The notes under the pieces were generated by a model. That model was not told the origin of the DNA, searched no databases, and saw nothing but the letters and a program-made list of their open reading frames with translations. From assembly GCA_002423105.1 (NCBI GenBank), contig DIUT01000018.1, positions 123,940 through 187,939 on the forward strand: 64,000 bases of DNA. The letters run 5' to 3'. This DNA is from Geobacter sp. UBA6151. GTDB lineage: Bacteria; Desulfobacterota; Desulfuromonadia; Geobacterales; Pseudopelobacteraceae. A program made the position numbers and the translations under genes. Numbering within the stretch: the first letter of the stretch is position 1; each line of letters starts with the position of its first letter. This document shows, piece after piece, positions 17,242-26,000 of this stretch.

Positions 17242-17694
17242 CTAATCAACCTTTCCGTGAATAAACTTACTGACGAGCTCTTCTATATCGATGGCTGATT
17301 CCGTCTCGCGTATGGAACCCCCATCCTTCAACAGACGGTCAGAACCGCCAGGCTTCAGCTTGATGAATTTATCACCAATAATGCCGCTGGTACGCACCGA
17401 AGCGATAACATCATCGGTCAGTTTGACGCCATCACGAATTTTCAGGGTCACCTCCGCCCGATCACCATCCGCCTTGTCAAGGCCGATTGCCGCCACACTG
17501 CCCACTTCAACCCCGGCTACTTCGACACGGGCTCCGCTCTTTAAGCCTGAAGCGGAATCAAACCGGGCAATGACTCGGTAATAATTGCCGCCGATCAACT
17601 CCATTTTGCCCAATTTGACCGAGATGTAGACCATGCAAAGAATGCCGATCAACATGAAGATACCGACAGAAAGCTCTAATTTTGCTGTGTTCAT
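17242..17694 (-). CDS. mlaD: MlaD, MCE-domain subunit of the lipid ABC transporter
   Basis: A 150-residue inner-membrane protein with one N-terminal TM helix (LSVGIFMLIGILCMVYISV) and a single MCE domain in the periplasm. The MCE signature FDSASGLKSGARVEVAGVEV is clear, as is the strand SVRTSGIIGDKFIKLKPGG. MlaD hexamers form the hydrophobic channel of the MlaFEDB complex. The length matches E. coli MlaD. It follows mlaF with no gap. Confidence 0.95.
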   Translation of the reverse strand: MNTAKLELSVGIFMLIGILCMVYISVKLGKMELIGGNYYRVIARFDSASGLKSGARVEVAGVEVGSVAAIGLDKADGDRAEVTLKIRDGVKLTDDVIASVRTSGIIGDKFIKLKPGGSDRLLKDGGSIRETESAIDIEELVSKFIHGKVD

Positions 17695-18447
17695 TTACTC
17701 AACTCCGCTATTAATGGGGCCGTCAAGACTGCCGCTGATGAACTGACGGACCACCGGATTATCCGATGACTTGATCTCATCGGGGGTACCGAACTGCAGG
17801 ATGGTTCCTTGGTACAGCATGGCAACATGGTGGGCCACCTCAAAAATGTCCGGTATGTCATGGGAAACCAGTACGGCGGTAAAACCGAACTTGGCCTGGG
17901 TTTCCTGTATCAACTGGTGAATGGCCCGTCGGATCACCGGGTCCAGGCCGGTGGTCGGTTCGTCAAACAGCACGACCTGCGGCTCCAGCAGTAAGGCGCG
18001 AGCCAGCCCCACCCGTTTTTTCATGCCGCCCGACAGTTCATCGGGATATTTATGGTCCGCATTGCGCAGGCCCACTTCCTGCAGCGCAGTCGCGACCCGT
18101 TCCGCAATCTCTTTTTTGCCAAGCGCGGTCTTTTCTTGTAAAGGAAACGCCACATTTTCAAAAACCGTCATTGAATCAAATAGCGCCGAATTCTGGAATA
18201 CCATGGCAAACTTTTCACGCACGCTGTTCAGTTCCGAGCGGCGCAGACCGATAATACTGCGGCCATCCACCAGCACATCCCCGTGGTCCGGCTGCTGCAA
18301 ACCGATCATCTGCTTGAGCGTGACACTTTTCCCTTCGCCGCTGGGGCCGATGATAGCGGTTATGGCGCCAACGGGAACCGTCAGGTTAAGTCCCTGCAAA
18401 ACCCGCTGACTGCCAAAGGATTTATGCACATCAATCAACTGGATCAT
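17695..18447 (-). CDS. mlaF: MlaF, ATPase of the lipid ABC transporter
   Basis: A 250-residue ABC ATPase. Walker A is GPSGEGKS, the signature is LSGGMKKRVGLARA, Walker B is VVLFDEP, and VSHD supplies the switch His. The signature variant LSGGMKKR is typical of MlaF. I used the ATG at 18447, which overlaps the mlaE stop as ATGA; the frame continues upstream to 18636 but that part is unrelated translation of mlaE. It drives lipid movement together with MlaE and MlaD. Confidence 0.95.
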   Translation of the reverse strand: MIQLIDVHKSFGSQRVLQGLNLTVPVGAITAIIGPSGEGKSVTLKQMIGLQQPDHGDVLVDGRSIIGLRRSELNSVREKFAMVFQNSALFDSMTVFENVAFPLQEKTALGKKEIAERVATALQEVGLRNADHKYPDELSGGMKKRVGLARALLLEPQVVLFDEPTTGLDPVIRRAIHQLIQETQAKFGFTAVLVSHDIPDIFEVAHHVAMLYQGTILQFGTPDEIKSSDNPVVRQFISGSLDGPINSGVE

Positions 18448-19214
18448 AACAGCACCGAGGTCAGGAAGTAGTCCCACACCAGGACCAGGACCGAGCTCAG
18501 CACCACCGACTCGGTAGTGGCGCGGGACACGCCTTCCGCCCCATGTCCGGCATAGTAGCCCTTGTAGCAGCCCACCCAGGCGATGATGACACCGAAGGAA
18601 TAAGATTTGATGATACCGGAGTAAACATCCTTCCACTCAACGGCACGGTACATTTCGGTGAAATAAGCGCCGGGATTTACCCCCAGCAGCTTGACCCCTA
18701 TCAGCCAGCCACCGTAAATACCCACCACGTCAAAGATGGCGCACAGCAGGGGCACAGAAATCATGGCCGCAATGAATTTTGGCGAAATGAGATATTTGTA
18801 AGGATCCAGCGCCATGGTTTCAAGGGCGTCAATCTGCTCACTGATGCGCATGATACCGATTTCCGCAGTAATGGCTGATCCTGCCCGCCCGGTTACCATC
18901 AGTGCGGTTAATACCGGCCCCAACTCCCGGATCAGCGAGAGTGACACGGCTGCCCCTAGCATCCCTTCAGAGCCAAACTTGGCCAGGGTATAATAGCCCT
19001 GCAGAGCAAGCACCATGCCGGTGAAAGCAGCGGTCAGCACAATAACAAAAAGCGATTTGGCACCGATAAAGTTGATCTGCTTCAGAACATGCACCGGACG
19101 TCCCGGATAGCGCAGCATGGAATAGAGGGCGTAGCCCAAAAAGCTGCCCATCCTGCCCAGTCCGCTTAAATTTTCAAGGCCGCTACGGCCCAGTATACGC
19201 AGATGCTCCGTCAA
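18444..19214 (-). CDS. mlaE: MlaE, permease of the lipid ABC transporter
   Basis: A 256-residue MlaE/DUF140 permease with an amphipathic N-terminal helix and about five membrane segments. The family motif GPVLTALMVTGRAGSAITAE is intact, followed by EQIDALETMALDP. The likely start is a TTG at 19214 with a GGGGG tract 9 bases upstream; no ATG fits better. It is the first gene of the mlaE-mlaF-mlaD-tolC-mlaC operon. Confidence 0.93.
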   Translation of the reverse strand: MTEHLRILGRSGLENLSGLGRMGSFLGYALYSMLRYPGRPVHVLKQINFIGAKSLFVIVLTAAFTGMVLALQGYYTLAKFGSEGMLGAAVSLSLIRELGPVLTALMVTGRAGSAITAEIGIMRISEQIDALETMALDPYKYLISPKFIAAMISVPLLCAIFDVVGIYGGWLIGVKLLGVNPGAYFTEMYRAVEWKDVYSGIIKSYSFGVIIAWVGCYKGYYAGHGAEGVSRATTESVVLSSVLVLVWDYFLTSVLL

Positions 19215-19249
19215 AGTTTGGCGCCCCCAAGTTGCTGGATAGACGGAAT

Positions 19250-19278
19250 AGTATAGTGTCAGACCAAAAGGCTGTAAA
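19250..19278 (-). promoter_or_regulatory. Probable sigma-70 promoter of the mla operon
   Basis: On the minus strand TTTACA (19273-19278), a 17-base spacer and TATACT (19250-19255) match the consensus at 5 of 6 and 5 of 6 positions. The start of transcription would be about 30 bases before mlaE. Confidence 0.7.
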
Positions 19279-19291
19279 GCAGATTGTCAAA

Positions 19292-20479
19292 CTATTTTTT
19301 GATGATTTCAAGCTTTCCGTTGTCTAGAACCCGGAAACGCTGCCCTCTCCATTGCACGCTGTTGCCAAGAAAAGCACACAGCCAGGTTGCGGAAGCCAGC
19401 AGATCGCGGAGTGGCAAAAGCCAGCCCCATTTCGGCAGCAAGCGGTCCTTGAGCAGACTACGGCTGAACAGGGTTACAACAGCAGAGCGGACCACATAGA
19501 GCAGGAGGATTGCAGCCAGAGACCAGGGAAGCGGCCCGGCAGCGAGAACAATAAGCACGGCCAGCCCCGGCAGGGTAACGCCGGAAGCCAGATAGCCGCC
19601 CGGTCGACTGACCCGCATGGTACGCGCCCAACGCAACTGACGTGAAAGTATACCGCGTATGTTTTCGGCATGCACCATGCTTTCCACAAACTGGCGGTCA
19701 AGAACCAGTTCCCAGCCAGCCCGGTGTATCTTGTTGCCCAGCTGGTAGTCATCCGCCAGATAGTCCACAAGGGAGCCCAAACCGCCGATCTCTTCCAGCG
19801 CCTGCCGCCGGAAGGTCATCGCAGCCCCCAGGGCAAATGAAAGACCTTCCAGTTGCAGCGCCACCACAACATTAGGAACCATCTCCGCGGTAAAGCCCAG
19901 CGCTTCAAGCGCGGTTGCTGTTCCGTGAACCTGACAGGTGCGGTATGGCGAGGTAACAAGGCCGGTACGGGGATTGGAAAAATGGGCGGTAACCGAAGCC
20001 AGAAAAGTCGGCTCAACCCGGATGTCACTGTCACAGATGAGCAACAGATCGTAGCGCGCCAGGGGAAAGATGTTCATCAGGTTGGAAATCTTCAGATTCG
20101 GTCCGTGTATGGCTGGATCGATGTTAAGCCGTATGTCGCGATCCGGAAAGTCATCCTGTAACTGCCGGATGACCGGGATCACCGGATCATCTTCAGCAGC
20201 AACGGCAAACAGTATCTGAACCGGGCCGTCATACTGCTGACAACAGAAGGAAGCAAAATTATCAAAACTGCCCTCGTCTATTCCTTTGACCGGCTTGAGA
20301 ATGGTAACACCACAGCAGGGTCCAGGGTCCAGGGTCCGGGGTCCGGTAACAGCAGAAATTTTCTGGCCCTTGGCCCTTGGCCCCTGACCCTTGAAAAACC
20401 GCCAGCCGCACCAGAGCGAGAGCAGGCTGTAGATGGTGGCGGGCAACACTACAAGAAAGGGAAGGAAGTTACGGAACAT
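19292..20479 (-). CDS. hpnI: HpnI-like glycosyltransferase (ceramide glucosyltransferase fold)
   Basis: A 395-residue membrane-bound family-2-like glycosyltransferase, related to ceramide glucosyltransferase and to HpnI, which adds N-acetylglucosamine to bacteriohopanetetrol in hopanoid synthesis. An N-terminal TM anchor is followed by VTILKPVKGIDEG, the DSDIRV metal motif, and the D-D-Q/RxxRW-type motif seen as YLADDYQLG and SRQLRWARTMR. Several TM helices close the protein. A low-complexity insert of about 27 residues (roughly 29-55) between the anchor and the catalytic domain is encoded by a heptad-repeat palindrome (20316-20393). The start overlaps the end of the methyltransferase gene by 11 bases. 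Confidence 0.82.
   Translation of the reverse strand: MFRNFLPFLVVLPATIYSLLSLWCGWRFFKGQGPRAKGQKISAVTGPRTLDPGPCCGVTILKPVKGIDEGSFDNFASFCCQQYDGPVQILFAVAAEDDPVIPVIRQLQDDFPDRDIRLNIDPAIHGPNLKISNLMNIFPLARYDLLLICDSDIRVEPTFLASVTAHFSNPRTGLVTSPYRTCQVHGTATALEALGFTAEMVPNVVVALQLEGLSFALGAAMTFRRQALEEIGGLGSLVDYLADDYQLGNKIHRAGWELVLDRQFVESMVHAENIRGILSRQLRWARTMRVSRPGGYLASGVTLPGLAVLIVLAAGPLPWSLAAILLLYVVRSAVVTLFSRSLLKDRLLPKWGWLLPLRDLLASATWLCAFLGNSVQWRGQRFRVLDNGKLEIIKK
20316..20393. repeat. Palindromic heptad-repeat element inside hpnI
   Basis: From 20316 to 20346 the unit AGGGTCC repeats three times, followed by a GGGGTCC variant. From 20364 to 20393 the unit TGGCCCT repeats with a CTGACCC variant. The second block is close to the reverse complement of the first, with about 17 bases between them. 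The element keeps the hpnI frame open, adding Gly/Pro-rich residues. It looks like an inserted intergenic-type repeat. Confidence 0.8.
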
Positions 20480-21089
20480 CAGTATGGGTTCCGTTCTGTA
20501 TGATCAGGCAAAAAGGGGCGGCAGCAGACACATTCAGCTGTCCCATGCGCCAGACATGAAACTGCTGCGCAGGCAGTGTGGCGGCCCAGGCCAAGACCGC
20601 TTCGGTTTCCGTATCTCCGCCATCATGGCCGGGATAGCAGGTAATTGCCAGAACACCTCCCGGCTGTAGCAGGTGTAGGGCGCTATCCAAGGCGGGCAGT
20701 GTGGTTTCGGGACGGGTAACCAGTTGCCGGTTGCCGCCGGGAAGCCAGCCAAGATTGAAAACAACCGCTGACAACGGGACCGCGATCAGCCGGACCATCT
20801 CTTCGTGACCAGCAGCCAGCAGCGTGACCCGGCGGCTAAGCCCGGCTTCTTGCAGCCGTGCAGCGGTCCGCTCCAGGGCTGATTCCTGGATATCAAGAGC
20901 AACAACGAGGCCGTTTTCCCCCACCAGCTCAGCCAGAAGCACCGTGTCCTTACCGTTGCCACAGGTAGCATCCACAACCCGGTCACCGGGTTGAACAAAC
21001 TGTTTGAGCACAAGATGAACCAGTGGGACCGGTCCTCGAAGATGCTGTCTATGTATAGCTGTGGTCTGCATGATTGCACAAGGTAGCAA
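20469..21089 (-). CDS. MnmM/YtqB-like SAM-dependent methyltransferase
   Basis: A 206-residue class I methyltransferase. SAM motif I is VVDATCGNGKDTVLLAEL, the acidic end of strand 2 is ALDIQ, and the catalytic-type motif is VVFNLGWLPGGN. This combination (ATCGNGxDT plus FNLGYLPG) is that of the YtqB/MnmM family, which in Bacillus methylates nm5s2U34 of tRNA. The substrate here is inferred only from the family. The start is uncertain: a TTG at 21089 or the ATG at 21071 (MQTTAIHR), neither with a strong ribosome binding site. It overlaps hpnI by 11 bases. Confidence 0.82.
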   Translation of the reverse strand: MLPCAIMQTTAIHRQHLRGPVPLVHLVLKQFVQPGDRVVDATCGNGKDTVLLAELVGENGLVVALDIQESALERTAARLQEAGLSRRVTLLAAGHEEMVRLIAVPLSAVVFNLGWLPGGNRQLVTRPETTLPALDSALHLLQPGGVLAITCYPGHDGGDTETEAVLAWAATLPAQQFHVWRMGQLNVSAAAPFCLIIQNGTHTDVP

Positions 21090-21123
21090 ATGCAGACAGC
21101 CTCTGCCAATATAATTACTGAAT

Positions 21124-21699
21124 TTAGCTGTTCCGGCCCAAGTCAGTCAGCGCCGCATGCAGGTTGGCTTGGTCATCAGCCGTGGGAGTCAGGCTGCCAA
21201 TGCCCTTCAGCCAAAATCGGTTACTGGCCACATTGCCTGCGGTTTCTATCTCCATCTCAACGGGAAAGAGAGAATAGAAACTGAATACCCGCAAAAGCGA
21301 GGCCAGGAATCCCAGGCGGTCGGGACCGGACACATCCACCAGCAGCGATCCGGCATGGCGCTCGTCAGGCTTTACGCTAATCTTGTCCAGCATGATCCCG
21401 GGTAGTTCAGGACGTCCCGACAGCGGATCGCAGACCATAGCAAGATAGTCAAGCTGTTCCGGCATTTTCAGGAGTGGCGGCATCTCCAGTTCCAGTCGGG
21501 CTTCCCAGTTGATGGCTGAAATCTTACGCCCTGTTCCGCGAAGTACGCTGATTTTCTCGTCAGCCAGACGGCCAGCCAGACGGCCGGACCAGCCCGGCTT
21601 CAGGTAGCCTCGAAGTTCAAGCCCATAACGGCTGCCGCTGATCAGGGCAATGGTTGCACGTGGTGAAAATGATGGGGCAGATATGGCTTCCGCTGACAT
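21124..21699 (-). CDS. ACT-domain protein
   Basis: A 191-residue protein with a C-terminal ACT domain (LLVDVSGPDRLGFLASLLRV, then strand FPVEMEIETAGNVASNRFWL), the kind found in regulatory nucleotidyltransferases and GlnD-like proteins. The N-terminal half may be a degenerate second ACT copy (TIALISGSRYGLELRGYL). No catalytic domain is present, so a ligand-sensing role is likely. The ATG at 21699 has GGAGGT 6 bases upstream. It precedes the methyltransferase gene by 35 bases on the same strand. Confidence 0.75.
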   Translation of the reverse strand: MSAEAISAPSFSPRATIALISGSRYGLELRGYLKPGWSGRLAGRLADEKISVLRGTGRKISAINWEARLELEMPPLLKMPEQLDYLAMVCDPLSGRPELPGIMLDKISVKPDERHAGSLLVDVSGPDRLGFLASLLRVFSFYSLFPVEMEIETAGNVASNRFWLKGIGSLTPTADDQANLHAALTDLGRNS

Positions 21700-21799
21700 G
21701 GCGCACCTCCGAATATGACGTCTGTGTATGTCAACACGCAAATGCCATGCCAGCACTGATCCGACGTTTTCAAGCAGTTAGCATACACAGAAACGGCAA

Positions 21800-21826
21800 C
21801 AGGCTGCCAATACAGAAGGCAGCCTG
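21800..21826 (-). terminator. Hairpin after the adhesin-lipoprotein operon
   Basis: Arms CAGGCTGCC (21800-21808) and GGCAGCCTG (21818-21826) pair perfectly around 9 bases. On the minus strand TTGCCGTTT follows, a weak T-rich tail. It lies just past the lipoprotein stop. Confidence 0.6.
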
Positions 21827-21852
21827 CCTGAAAAATGTGCATGCCGTGGGTG

Positions 21853-22980
21853 CTAGTCAGGTATGGTCAGAGTTCCCCAGTTCCTGGTAAATGTTGCTTC
21901 AACTGTTCCGTTATTGTCACTGTCAAACACAATCGTCAATAATCCTGCAGTGCTTGAAGTTGTGGTCAATCTCTGCGCACCATTCCAGAGCAGTTCGTAG
22001 CTGCCTGTTGCGGGAGGCTGATAGGCTGCGCCACTGAAATCACCAGAAAATGGTATACTTTGGGTAAGCATAAGGTTGGCTATGTCATTGCCAATCTTCA
22101 GTTGCAAAGAACCTGCTGTGCGTATGCTCCACTGGGTGCCGGTTTCGGTGTAACGGGAGCTGTGGCCGATCTGCAGTGTTGTGGCGGTTGTTGAAGTGGA
22201 ACTTTGAGCGGTTGTCGTGAAAGCCGTTACCGTTGTGCTGGTCAGATCCAGACCTCCGACAGTGTACAGAGTAATGGTTTTCTGCCCACTTGCACTGTAG
22301 GTTGTACCTTGGCGTACGACAGTCAGGCCGCTGTACGACACTTCAACCCCAAGCGTCGGCGATGCAGCCGTTACGCGATAGCTTGTGCTGCCATTGGCCG
22401 TTACGGTACCGTTGGAACAGTTGCTGAAAACAAGCTGTTGACTCTCCCCGGCTATCGAAATTTTACCGTCGCCATTACCATCGTTCAGAGTGCGCGTCAT
22501 ACTGCCGCCTTGGGAGCAGACATGGGTGCCGGAAGTTGTCGGCATGGCCGCCAGAAGCGTATTCTTGATCTGTGCTGCTGCTTCCGGGCGTAGCCAGAGC
22601 ATTTCAGCCAGACGCAGAGGATCAGTTGACGGCTGATGATAGGCGGCACGTATATCGGTCGCCTCTGTGGCCAGGGCTCGGTTAAACAGCACACCGTAGT
22701 CACTGTAGGTGGCGGTGGTCAAATTCAGATACGTGACAACCGGCTCCGGTGGTGGTGTCGGCACGGGCGTCGGCGTCGGCACAGGGGGCGGTGTTGGCTC
22801 AGGCGTCGGCACCGGTGTTGGGTCTGGTGTCGGTGTCGGGACTGGTGTCGGCGTTAGAGCCGGAGCCGAGGGGGTGTCGGAAGCTGGTGCCGTACCGCCA
22901 CCGCCCCCACCGCCGCAGGCAGCCATAAGAACAGTTGCGGCAAGTATCAAGGTGTAACGGCTTAGTGTATATCGGTTCAT
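21853..22980 (-). CDS. Lipoprotein with a Pro/Thr tandem-repeat stalk
   Basis: A 375-residue lipoprotein. The lipobox is LMAAC near residue 22, followed by a Gly run. Residues of about 30-82 form a stalk of PTPVP, PTPDP and PTPEP repeats, which may span the envelope or the cell surface. The C-terminal 290 residues are Ser/Thr-rich beta structure with an acidic DGNGDGKIS segment, a possible calcium site. I do not recognise the folded part. AAAGGAAGAG precedes the ATG at 22980. It begins 20 bases after the stop of the giant RTX protein gene, so the two are almost certainly cotranscribed; anchoring or display of that protein is an inference. Confidence 0.8.
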   Translation of the reverse strand: MNRYTLSRYTLILAATVLMAACGGGGGGGTAPASDTPSAPALTPTPVPTPTPDPTPVPTPEPTPPPVPTPTPVPTPPPEPVVTYLNLTTATYSDYGVLFNRALATEATDIRAAYHQPSTDPLRLAEMLWLRPEAAAQIKNTLLAAMPTTSGTHVCSQGGSMTRTLNDGNGDGKISIAGESQQLVFSNCSNGTVTANGSTSYRVTAASPTLGVEVSYSGLTVVRQGTTYSASGQKTITLYTVGGLDLTSTTVTAFTTTAQSSTSTTATTLQIGHSSRYTETGTQWSIRTAGSLQLKIGNDIANLMLTQSIPFSGDFSGAAYQPPATGSYELLWNGAQRLTTTSSTAGLLTIVFDSDNNGTVEATFTRNWGTLTIPD

Positions 22981-23000
22981 ATCATCTCTTCCTTTCTTGA

Positions 23001-26000
23001 TCAAAACAGCACCAGCGTGGTATGCGCCCATTGGTTGACTGCATCAGTACCGGCAAGGCTTATGGTCTGGTCGGCAAATTCTGCAAATTCAATGTTTATA
23101 AGGGTGTCGATCCCTTCGACAGCATGACTGATGATCCATGAGCCGTTCTGCTGCTGTGTCAGGGTGTATTCGGCACGGTTGTAAGCAAACAGGGCTATGT
23201 CGATACCGCTGCCGCCGTCAAGGTAATCATTGCCGGTACCACCAAACAGGATATCATTGCCGTTTTCGCCAAATATCCGGTCATCGCCCTCTGCAGAACC
23301 AACCCAGTCGTCACCGTCACCGGCGTACAGTACGTCGTCATCCGCACCCAGCTTGATATTCTGGCTACCAGCTCCAGCATAGAAAATGTTAGCTCCCGCT
23401 CCGCCCCGCACGGTGACATTGTCTCCCACAATCACGGCAAATTCGATATTCTTCAGGTCAAGGATCGATCCGGCGGGCAGGCTGCGGGTGTCAATTACCA
23501 GCGCCTCCACAGGCGCGCGGCTTTCACCCGGAGCCACGGTAACAGCAGTGGCAACCCCTTCAATCACGATCGGTGTTGTGCTTGCGACAGCCGGTGTGCC
23601 ATCAGCCTGCGGTGCGGCAGAAAGGGTAATTTTATTCACCACCAGAGTTTCCAGCCGACTGCCCAGATCCTGAAGGAACTGCTGACCACCGCCAAGCAGC
23701 GCTGCTTTACCGGCGTCCGTGGAAGGGGCAGTCTGGTCAATCATTGACAGCAGTTCATTGAGCACCTGTTGTGGTGTTCGTTCTGAAACCGGCGCACGGG
23801 AGCCTTCGGCCTGCATCTGGACACCAACCGGCACCAGAGCGGTGGTGGCCCATTCAGTGCGGCTGCTTTCGCCCCAGAACAGAGGCACAGAAGCCACTTC
23901 TGCTTTTGTGTCGCTTCCCAGTCCCTGACTGACCGGAGCAACGGTAAGTTGCTCGGTCTGCACCTGCACCTGGGTCTGCTGACCGGTGACCGGATCGGTC
24001 TGGGTACGGGTGACGGTAACGGTTTCCGTTGTCACTGTTGCCTGTACCGGAACCAGTTCAACCGGAGGCGGAATGGTGGGAGTCGTTTCAGGCGGCGTCA
24101 CTGGCGGGGCAACTGGCGGGGCAACTGGCGGTGGTGGTGGTGCAGCCGCAGCAGTCATCGCATAGAAGGCGGTGGTAGTGATCGCCGTACCACCTTCAAC
24201 AACAGATACATCGGTGACAGCCAACGAAACCCCGGCAACTCCGACTGCGGATGCCGTAAAGGTCGCCCCGGCCAGTGCCGCATTAATTTGTGCCGCCGTA
24301 CCGGTCAACTGAATGCCAGGCGTTGCAGGATCAGCATCAGTCAGCCCGCCAATCGTTCCGTTTGTTGGCGTCAGGGTAACCGCAAGGGAATTGCCATCAA
24401 CGTCGGCAACCCGGATATCGTCAAGCACTGCCGCTGTGCCCGCCGTCACCGCCTGCGCATCTGCACGCAAGCCTATGATGACAGGCGCTGTGTTCGGGTT
24501 ATCGCCGTCCTCAGCCACGTTCAGCACGGTGACAATCAGGTTCTGCACTTCGGTTCCGCTGGTACTGCCGGTAACGGTTACCTGTACGGCATAAGTATTG
24601 TTGCCTGCTGTATCACCGACATCGTTGGGGCTCTCATAGTTCGGAGCAGACTGGAAGCTCAGCAGACCGTTCGATTCATTGATACTGAATTTGGCAGCAT
24701 CTGCCCCTCCTGTAATGGCATAACTCAACGTACCTGACGCAGCATTTTCATCCAGCAAGGAAATGTTGCCTACCTCGGTGGTGTTTTCCGCAATCATTGG
24801 CAGCAGCGCGTTTTCACCCACGCCGCCCGGATCGACAATCACGCCGTTGGCAATGCCGTCAGCATCAAACTCGCCACCATCCTTCAGCGAGAACTTCACG
24901 GTGGCCGTGCCATCCTCGTTGATGGTCACCCCTTCAGTGATATTCACCCACTTGCCGGTGATTACGCTCTTCTTGAAGTAGTTGAATTGCTTGAACTCCT
25001 TGTCTGCCGTCATGCTCAGGGTTGCGGTGCCGCCGACTTCAACGCCTTCAATATTGAAGCCGAACTGACCCAGCGGCATCTTGACGTTCTTGGGGAAGTT
25101 GCTCACTGCAGAGTTTTCAAATCCGCTGATGTTCATCCCATCTGGTGCCTTCAAGGTGATGGTGGTTGTGTCGTCAGCAGCGGGTGTAAACGGATTCAGC
25201 ACTTCCAACGAAGCCGAACTTTGCGGCGCAGTTGTCGTGAAGTTCAGCGTGGTGCTATCCGCGATACCAGCAAAATTGTTTCCGGCTGCATCCTTGAAGG
25301 CCGTGCCAGCAATCTCGATGTAGTAATCCGTGCTGAACTGCAGGTTGGCCGTGGGATTGATTGTCACCACCTTGCTGCTGATGCTTACTTTGGTGGCATC
25401 AGTAACGGCGATGGTTTCAATCAGGCTGTTATCAGACGTCTTCTTGATGACGATGTTGCCGCTGGTGCCCCGCAACACGTTTTCGCTGAAGTTCAGCACG
25501 ATGTTTTGTGAAATACCAAATGTGGTGGAATCATCCGCCGGGGTCGACGACACCAAAGTCGGCGCTGTCGCATCCGGGGTCAGCGTCAAAGTCTGCACCG
25601 TGGCACCAGACAACGCAGCACCAGTGCCTTGGGCGTTGGCGGCATTGCCATCATTCACTGTCCATTTCAAACCAATCGTCGGATTTGCAGGGACGCTGGT
25701 CGCACTGTTTTTATAGGTGATGCTTTGGGCGATGGTATTGACCAGATCACCATCAATCGCGCCGAAGTTTGCATCGCCCAGATTGAGCGTCAAGGTGCCG
25801 TTACTCTGGGTATAGGTTCCAATCTGGCTACTGTTATAGAAAAGTTCACCGTCTGCACCGAAGGTCACAACATCATCGTTGTCTGCAAACAGATCCTGCG
25901 CATTCGCTCCGCCATCGCGGGCAACGGTGATGGTGAAGCCGCTGTAGTCGGTGACATCCGGGTCGGTAATCTGCGCGCCAGAACCCAATGCTATTGGGGC

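Noticed and set aside
22740..22890. CRISPR-like short repeats
   Set aside because: The repeats are irregular PTP-coding tandem units inside the stalk of a lipoprotein, without spacers or a cas gene.
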